Positions 49,114 to 56,900 of a stretch of 64,000 nucleotides of DNA are shown one piece after another; the stretch's first letter is position 1, and each line of letters begins with the position of its first letter. This DNA comes from a virus. The DNA lies in IMG/VR virus record IMGVR_UViG_3300032073_000011, positions 1 through 64,000 of that record. One strand, written 5' to 3'. The position numbers were made by a program, and so were the translations under genes. The notes beneath the pieces were generated by a model. The model was given only the letters and a program-made list of their open reading frames with translations. It was not told the origin of the DNA and searched no databases.

Positions 49114-50034
49114 CTAAAAGTTAGTTATTGTACCAAACGCTTGACTAAAATCAATATTGTTCCCTCTATTTTCTTTTACTTCGTATAATTGTCCGTTAAA
49201 TTGGTCTCTTACTTCATATAAATCATATTGCATATATATGTTGTTGGTACCAGATAAATCGTAAAGTGTGTAAATTCCATTATCGATAGATTTGGCTTGA
49301 TTTCCATATAATGCGATAGCAAGTGTATCGAAATCATGGTCTACCATTTCTATGTCGAGTACAGTGGGATTAAAGTAAGTGTTAGTGATTATGACTGATT
49401 GTCCGGGTTGTCCTATAAATGGTATAGCATTTGGATTATTAGATGGTGCACTTGTCGGTGTTAAGGTACAGTAAACCAAATTAGTTTTTGCATTTGTATA
49501 TACATATCTAGGTGAGGTTTGATTCGGGTTTGTATTATTTTGTTCTACTGTTGTACAATAAAAATTAGAAGTGACTATTCTATAAAAATTATTAATTTTT
49601 GCTCCACTATCAGCGTCTAAATATTCTATTCTATAACCTACTAAATCCATAGGTGAAAATCTATTTCTAAATTGTGCGGGTATAGTGTTTAAATCGAACA
49701 CCAAACCTTTTACGTTTGGTAGTGATGATAATATACCACAATCTAATATTGTGGTTCTAATTTCTATAGGTCTTATGTAAACAGTATATATCCCTTTATT
49801 AGAAAATACGGCTGAAGGTAATTTTAAATCGTAAAGACCGCCTAGTACCTCTCCTACTGGACCACCTGTTTGTAAACCATTATGTACTATTGGTGTTAGT
49901 ACGGTTGCAGCATTTATTTCGAAAACAGAAACAGCTGAACTTGCGTCTCGGTCTGCCTGTTGGTGTACTATTATTTGTACATCCTCAACTTTTACGTCTG
50001 CTGGTCTTTTAATTCCGTATGCTCCTAATGCCAT
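49114..50034 (-). CDS. Virion structural protein, unknown
   Basis: 306 residues, beta-rich, starting MALGAYGIKRPADVKVEDVQ. It contains IYTVYIRPIEIRTTILDCGI, AQFRNRFSPMDLVGYRIEYL and DIEMVDHDFDTLAIALYGNQ. No known domain is recognised. Five bases separate it from the 45917 gene and 3 from the small gene upstream. Likely a tail or connector part coexpressed with its neighbours. Confidence 0.75.
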   Translation of the reverse strand: MALGAYGIKRPADVKVEDVQIIVHQQADRDASSAVSVFEINAATVLTPIVHNGLQTGGPVGEVLGGLYDLKLPSAVFSNKGIYTVYIRPIEIRTTILDCGILSSLPNVKGLVFDLNTIPAQFRNRFSPMDLVGYRIEYLDADSGAKINNFYRIVTSNFYCTTVEQNNTNPNQTSPRYVYTNAKTNLVYCTLTPTSAPSNNPNAIPFIGQPGQSVIITNTYFNPTVLDIEMVDHDFDTLAIALYGNQAKSIDNGIYTLYDLSGTNNIYMQYDLYEVRDQFNGQLYEVKENRGNNIDFSQAFGTITNF

Positions 50035-50037
50035 ATT

Positions 50038-50259
50038 CTATGGTTGTTTTTCTACTTTATAGTAACCGTATCCGTGTAATTCTAAATCACCTATACTATT
50101 TATTTGACCTAGTCTTTGTGGTTTTTCAAATACAGTTATTTTACCCCTTTCAATAAATATATTTGACCTTACTTCTGGTCTTTGGCAAACATTCATGAGT
50201 ACCTCTAATTTTGTTAGTGGTAAAATACATCCTGTTACTTTTACTTCGCTTAATGCCAT
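50038..50259 (-). CDS. Small virion-type protein
   Basis: 73 residues with LSEVKVTGCILPLTKLEVLM, NIFIERGKITVFEKPQRLGQ and ELHGYGYYKVEKQP. Beta-rich with two cysteines. It has a promoter-like ATATTTAT 13 bases before its ATG and probably begins the transcript for the 49114 and 45917 genes. Function unknown. Confidence 0.7.
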   Translation of the reverse strand: MALSEVKVTGCILPLTKLEVLMNVCQRPEVRSNIFIERGKITVFEKPQRLGQINSIGDLELHGYGYYKVEKQP

Positions 50260-50272
50260 TACTTATTTTATA

Positions 50273-50280
50273 ATAAATAT
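50273..50280 (-). promoter_or_regulatory. Candidate phage promoter element ATATTTAT
   Basis: Minus-strand ATATTTAT, followed by TATAAAAT, lies 13 bases before the 50259 ATG in the 29-base gap after the 50289 stop. Confidence 0.45.
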
Positions 50281-50288
50281 CATAACAC

Positions 50289-50921
50289 TTATTTCCCTAC
50301 TAATTCTGTTGCTGGAAAATATTTTTTGTAGTCTCTTAGGTAAATTTCGTCGTCGTATTTAAATCCGTTATTTATTCTCTGTATTTGTTTTACCGATGGA
50401 AATTGTAATTTTGTAACCCAGAGACCTTCAATAACCTCTTCTTCTATATTCCAATTAGAAACTATCATATTATTTCTTTTAACATGGGGTGCGTAAGCTA
50501 GACCTACTTTTTCAAAGCTGTAAGGTTCACAATCTTTTATACCCCCCCTATAACAAATTTTATTTAATTCTACATTTTCTCTATTTTGGTAGTATACATC
50601 CATATAAAAATCACATTCTTCTAGTGCTACCCTAGATAAATCTATCAAAGTATCTCTAATTAATTCTAATTTATTATTACCGTCATCTATTAAAATAATA
50701 TCTATATCCCAGCTATTCCAATTTATGTTACCATTAATATAATTAGGAAAAGAACCTGTCAACAACACATCAAATTGGTTAAAATAAGATTTTTTTTCTA
50801 CAATATTTAACCACTTTTCAAATCTTCTAAGTGTGGGTCGGTAGATTTTTTTACTAACTGATATGGGGCCTACTTCAAAGTTAAAAAATCTACCAAATTC
50901 TATTTCTCTTCTTATACTCAT
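50289..50921 (-). CDS. Nucleotidyltransferase-fold protein in the structural block
   Basis: 210 residues. FDVLLTGSFPNYINGNINWN leads to SWDIDIILIDD, the G-S ... D-x-D arrangement of minimal nucleotidyltransferases, followed by ECDFYMDVYYQNRE, which could give the third acidic residue. An enzyme is odd between virion genes; it may add nucleotides or act as a toxin-like or tail-modifying factor. It lies 29 bases before the 50259 gene and ends 1 base after the giant gene's stop. Confidence 0.6.
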   Translation of the reverse strand: MSIRREIEFGRFFNFEVGPISVSKKIYRPTLRRFEKWLNIVEKKSYFNQFDVLLTGSFPNYINGNINWNSWDIDIILIDDGNNKLELIRDTLIDLSRVALEECDFYMDVYYQNRENVELNKICYRGGIKDCEPYSFEKVGLAYAPHVKRNNMIVSNWNIEEEVIEGLWVTKLQFPSVKQIQRINNGFKYDDEIYLRDYKKYFPATELVGK

Positions 50922-50922
50922 C

Positions 50923-53900
50923 TTAGGTTGGCATACACTGACATCTATCCCAATCCCATTGATATCCCTCCGGACAACTTTCAGTTTGTATACAAGGTTC
51001 TTCGGTCACCCAATCATCCTCGATAGGTCCTCCAGGTCCAATAACTATTGGTACACAACTACAGTCTGATTGAGACCAAACTTGTCCAATAGGGCACGCC
51101 CAAGTTGGTGGTACACAACAGTCACTAGTTGGTTTTGTTACCCACCCTATACCTAACCAAAACTCACAATCACATGGGTTGTATGTGGTAGGCAGTGTTT
51201 GATAAATCCAAGTACCATCTTTTTTAAGTTTTCCACAACATTCGTTACATGGGGTTACTGGTGGTGGACATGGTGAATTTTGACATGCTTGTAGACTAGT
51301 ATATGGACCACCTGGTACTGGTACACACTCGTGATTACTTGGGTCGAATATTGTTGGTCGGTGTAGACAATCATAGTAAATACTCCCTGAAACTCCACTA
51401 CATGGAAAGGACCCTGAAGGTGTACAACTAACCCAACCATAAATATTTCCATCAGTAAAAGGAACAATAACACCAGCACCGTAATATTCCCAATTTCCAT
51501 CTTGGTTTGTATCATACACAGCACACGGAGATGAATTAGAAAAACCAGGACCTCTAACGGGGTCATCATGGTCAACCCATCCAGAACCAAAATCATTAGG
51601 GTCTACATTAGGTGACATCATACAACAATAACAACAACCGTCATTTGGGTCTACGACACATTGGTTCTGGTAAAAGTGTTGGTATGCTGGTGTTTTCCAC
51701 TGTAAAGGTAGTGTTGCTCCCCAATTAGTAGACATGTAGGTATCACAATTATTACAATCTACCGCACCAGTACTATTATCACATGGAGAACCATCTGTTG
51801 TAACCTTACAATCCATCCACATCGCACCACCACCTATATTTACACCTACATTTAATGATGGTTGATATCCGGATTTACAAATTACTTTAGTTGGTGATGG
51901 ACCTGAGCCTCCTGGACCTGAGCCTCCTGGACCTGAGCCTCCTGGCCCAGCGGGACTTATAGTTCCATCATTCCTTTTAATCTTTGAATGAGGGTCATCG
52001 TCGTCATGTGGGTCGTCTGGCCCAAATGGGTATGGAACACAACAATAACAACAACCATCATCTGGGTCTGTCACACAATCATTCTCTACGTAGGCTGGGT
52101 TAAATGTAGAATACCATATACCTTCATAATCTATAGGTCCTGTTAAGTAACCAGATAGGGTTTGTGCACAATCTTCACAACCTTGTTTACAATTTGCTAT
52201 ACATAATGATAAAGCATTTGGTCCTTGATATTGAGCTGTACCAGTATTATTTTGAATACAGTTACAACTTCCTGGACAATTAACACAATCGTAACCTATA
52301 TCCGGTGGTGTTGTTGAACATTTTGGGTCACATGGCCACCATATTGGTCCTCTATTTTGAATATTTATTTCCGGAGTTACTGGTGTTGGGTCTTGTGTCC
52401 CATTATAATATTTCCCCAGTAAGTGATTCTGGTAGATTTGACTAGGTGAATAACTCATAATATCACTACCAGTAAAATGACAATTATCACAAACTAAGAC
52501 ATAACAACAATCATCATATGGGTCTTTAACTATATCAAATGGAGTATATATAGTTCCTGATAACCAAAGACCTGCAATATTTGATGATGCTAGTGGAAGA
52601 GTTTGTGTGAAACCTATACTATAGGTACCGTTATGGTGAACGTAAGTTGGTGATATAAACGAAGATGGTGGACATTCTGTTGAACAGTCAGTTGATTGAT
52701 TTTCACAACAGTTTGATACTGGTATTCCGTTTTGGCAATCACTAAGGGTAGCGTAGGTCCCAAATCCTGATACGTTAACTACACATTTACATAAACCGTT
52801 ATTACCGGGAACACAATCATATCTACCGGTATGACCAGTATAACAACAATCATTAACTTGAGCTTCACAATCTGCTTGAGTAGGCCAAACACCACTTGCT
52901 GTTTGTACACATTTACAACCACCTGCTTTTGGACCAAAATCAACACATTCCCAATCTTTTGTTACTCCCGTATAACAACAATTATTATTAATTGCTGTTT
53001 GACAATCATGTAACGTTGAGTATGGTCCGGTAGGGTCTATGACACAAGAACAATCTTTAGTACATCTCCACATATCTGGCATTGTTCTTCCTGAACAACA
53101 TGTTGTTGGGTCATTTTCACAATCAAATAAAGCGTTTGGTCCGGTATAACTTCCCATCCCTGCGGGTACAACGACACATTCACATTTAAAATTATTTGCA
53201 CCTACAGGTCCTATAATTGGAATTTTTCTACACTCGTACTCATCATACCTTATTGTACAACAGTTATTAGAGTTATAACATTCTGTTTGAGAACTAAATC
53301 CTGTTATGTCATTTGGTATAAACGTACAGTCACATATTTTTGGGTCACATTTCCAACTACCACAACAAGGGTCGTAATTTAGAGTAGTTTGACAACCTGA
53401 TAAACTATTAAAAGCTCCTGTTGGACCATTAACTTGTACACAGACACAAGGAGTTTGTGTACATCTACATGGGGTCATTTGTATGTCCATACATTTATCT
53501 CTAAGATATGAACCCCAAATTGCATTTATCCCTAAACACACATCATCCCAACTACTTGATAAGCTCAATATTGTACCACTTGGTGATGTTACTCCCGCAC
53601 CAGCTAAACTAGTAATCATAGAACTCCATGTGTTGTAACTTCCAGGTATCCCTATCATAACGCCCACATTTGGGTGTATTACAATTGGTCCGTTTACCTG
53701 ATATAGTGGTGCTGCATTAGGAGTACCTGCAGCATATGTACATGGGTTACTAAATATAGGTCCAGGTCCATAATAAGGGAATTTTATAGTCATGACATCG
53801 GTTGTTTGTAAATAAGGTACACCTGCTGGTGCTCCTATTACTTCCAATAAATCATACTGATTTAATGTTGCTGTAGGAGGAACCACTAAATTACGGTTAG

Positions 53901-56900
53901 AACAACTATCCGTAATGGTTCCTGGTATACAATCATAAGTCTGTTGCATAACACCCGGTACACAATCAGGGTCACATGGTATCCACTGTAAACTTAATGT
54001 TCCACCTCCTGGCCAAACTGGGTTACTTGTATTTAAATCGTTAATATATGCTTGGTAGTAAAAATAAGGTGGTACTGTCCAATCTTGAGATGTATCCCAA
54101 ACATTCACATAACAACAAGATGTATTATCAAAACTAAATGTAACAACATCTCCTATGTTATATACTTGTCCTGATACCCAAGGTAAAGCACCTGTACTCA
54201 TATTAACTGGTGTTGAGCCTAACACCCAAGACATAGTTCCAGTATCATACATTTGATATGTTATAGGACTATTTGTTGTACAGTGATAACATCTACAACA
54301 AGAACCATCAGCACCAAATAAAGTTAGTGATTGAACATAAGTTTCACAATCTAACATATTTGTAAATGGATATGGTGAACATGAAGGGGATACCGGACCA
54401 TTTACGAATTGACAATGACAATCTCCTGCTGGAGGAACACAGTCACCACAAACAAAATTACACTCATCAGTACAAGCTGCGGCGTTTGTTCCAAAGAAAG
54501 TAACACATGGATTTCCATCACTACCCATTGGTGGAGTTCCTATATATGATAAACAACCATCAACTGCATGACAACAATATTCAGTTTGTGGTTCCCTACA
54601 AGTTCTATCACCTGTAACTGTTAATTGTTGTTGAGCACAATCTCCTGGTGAGGTAGAACTTGGTAGTCCTGTACCACAAGATGCTGTACCACCACTACAA
54701 GTCATATCACCCCATGCACAAGCTACAACTGTTGGGTCACCGCACAAATCACAAACACCGGTACCTGGAGGTGCACAATCACAACAGAATCTACATCTTT
54801 CTTCACACTGTGCTTGAGTAGGGAATCCCATTCCCGTAGGTACGTTACCTAGTGTTACCGCAAAAAAGTAATTATTATTTGGGTCCGAAGGTCCACCTGC
54901 GGCTTGTCCTATCGCTTGTGATTGGTATGCACTACCTTGACCTACAAAGTAGGAGCTTGGTTGACATGGTTGTGAACCTGGGGTGTCATACAATCCTGCG
55001 TCCGCACCAGCCCAATCACACCACCATTCTTCTGATAAGTTTTGACATAAACAATTAGTATTTGCCAGTTCACAAGCTGTAGCTGAAGGATATGTAACTG
55101 AAGCTAACGACATTGGTATAAATTGGCAAGTTTGTGCTCCTTGGGAATTACACTCCCAAGTACACCATTCTTGACATCCTGATAAACTAGTAAAAGTTCC
55201 TCCACTACCCATTACTGGGTAACAACCTACACCACCCACACAAGGATTACCCGCCACTGTAGGACAGTTACAACTACTGTCACATTCCCAGGTCATAATA
55301 CTTGTATTTCCCGTACAACAAAATGCAAATCCAGGGTCTATCTGTGATTGACATAGGTCTAGAGACCCATAAGGCCAGGTAGTCAAAACACCGGTCATTT
55401 GAAAAACAATCCCGGGTTGAACTGGTGGCCATGTAAATGGAAATGGTGAATAACCATTAAAATGAATACCTAAGTTACCTGTCCCTGGTGAATATATATC
55501 ATTTAAATAATCTTGCATAACTACACAATTAGAAACATCTACTGGTTCTAATCCTGCTGGTGGTCCTGGGTCTGCACAATAACAGTCTGCTGTACATTGG
55601 TCGATACCCATTCCAATTAATGGTGTACTACAAGTTCCACCCGTATAACAGTTATTTTGTGTTGCCCATATCGAAACGTTTACACCTGGAGGTGGGTCAA
55701 ATATACCACCCACACCACTAGCTGTAGAAGAAGGCAGTGACCCACAACCTGAAGTGCAACCACTAGGGGTACACCACATTGTAGCGGCAGAACTAGGTCC
55801 ATCACAAGGACCACAAGGGTCACCTATAGTTGGTACTGGAGTTGCTGGGTCATAAGCTGGTAGTCTTTCACATGTTTGCCAACAATTTGGTGGTCCGTTT
55901 ACTGTATATGGTCCATCATCTGGGGGACTAGAATCACAATCATAACCTGTACCAGTTATATCTGGTGGACACATACACATGAAACAACATTCAGGTGTAT
56001 TTCCGTCACTATAACTTACAGTCTCAAACATATTATAAGTGTTAGTGTTAGACCATGGCCCTGACCAAGTAAATGCACTAGTAATTGGTATTCCGTTTAC
56101 AGTTAACCAATCTTCACATGCACAATTACAAGTTTCTTCTACAGGTGCACAACAAGTCATACCTGTTGTGTTTAGTGGGTCTGGGTCCGGACATAATGCG
56201 TTAACACAATCTATCATGTCACAGTAAGGTAATCCTGGATTGTCATCAAAACACTGTACAATACCAGTTAATCCATTCATTGAATTTACATAAGCTGGAG
56301 AACAACAATTAACATTTGTTGGGCCAACCTGTAGGTCTAAGTTAGTTTGTGAAATCCAATAACATGGTAGTTGTCCTCCACCACCACCTTGTAGTGCTGG
56401 ACCTGTAGTTGTGTAAGCTGACCAACCATTTAGTCCTGCTTGAATTGGGTCATCTTCACATACTGCTCTACAACATTCTGTTGCGTTACAACATTCTTCA
56501 AAAGAGGTATACCCCGTAGGGTTACCAAATGGGTCTGTCGGGGAACCTGGGGACCAAGTAACTCCAAGTTGTATCATAACATACTCACTTGCGTAGTATG
56601 TACATCCACCTACTTGTTGTCCTATTTGTGCAGGGGGATTTGTATCGTCATATACAAAACAATCAAAACCACCAGGACAAGTACACCCTGTTTGACATTG
56701 TGGTAAATCTGGGAATGTTGGTGGACTACCGAATGGGTTTGGTGGCCAATAAGGACAGGACGCTGCGTTAGTAATTGGGTCTTGGTATATGGTACATGGT
56801 GTAGGATTTGTACAATCACAAACATAACATACGGTAGAACAGGAACAGTTCATTTCACAATCAATGTGCCCCTGTAAATCATATGCGTAACCACAATTTA

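Noticed and set aside
51255-51596. 113-codon minus-strand frame inside the giant gene, plus several plus-strand frames opposite it
   Set aside because: They are frame shadows of the repeat-rich gene with hydrophobic or low-complexity translations.
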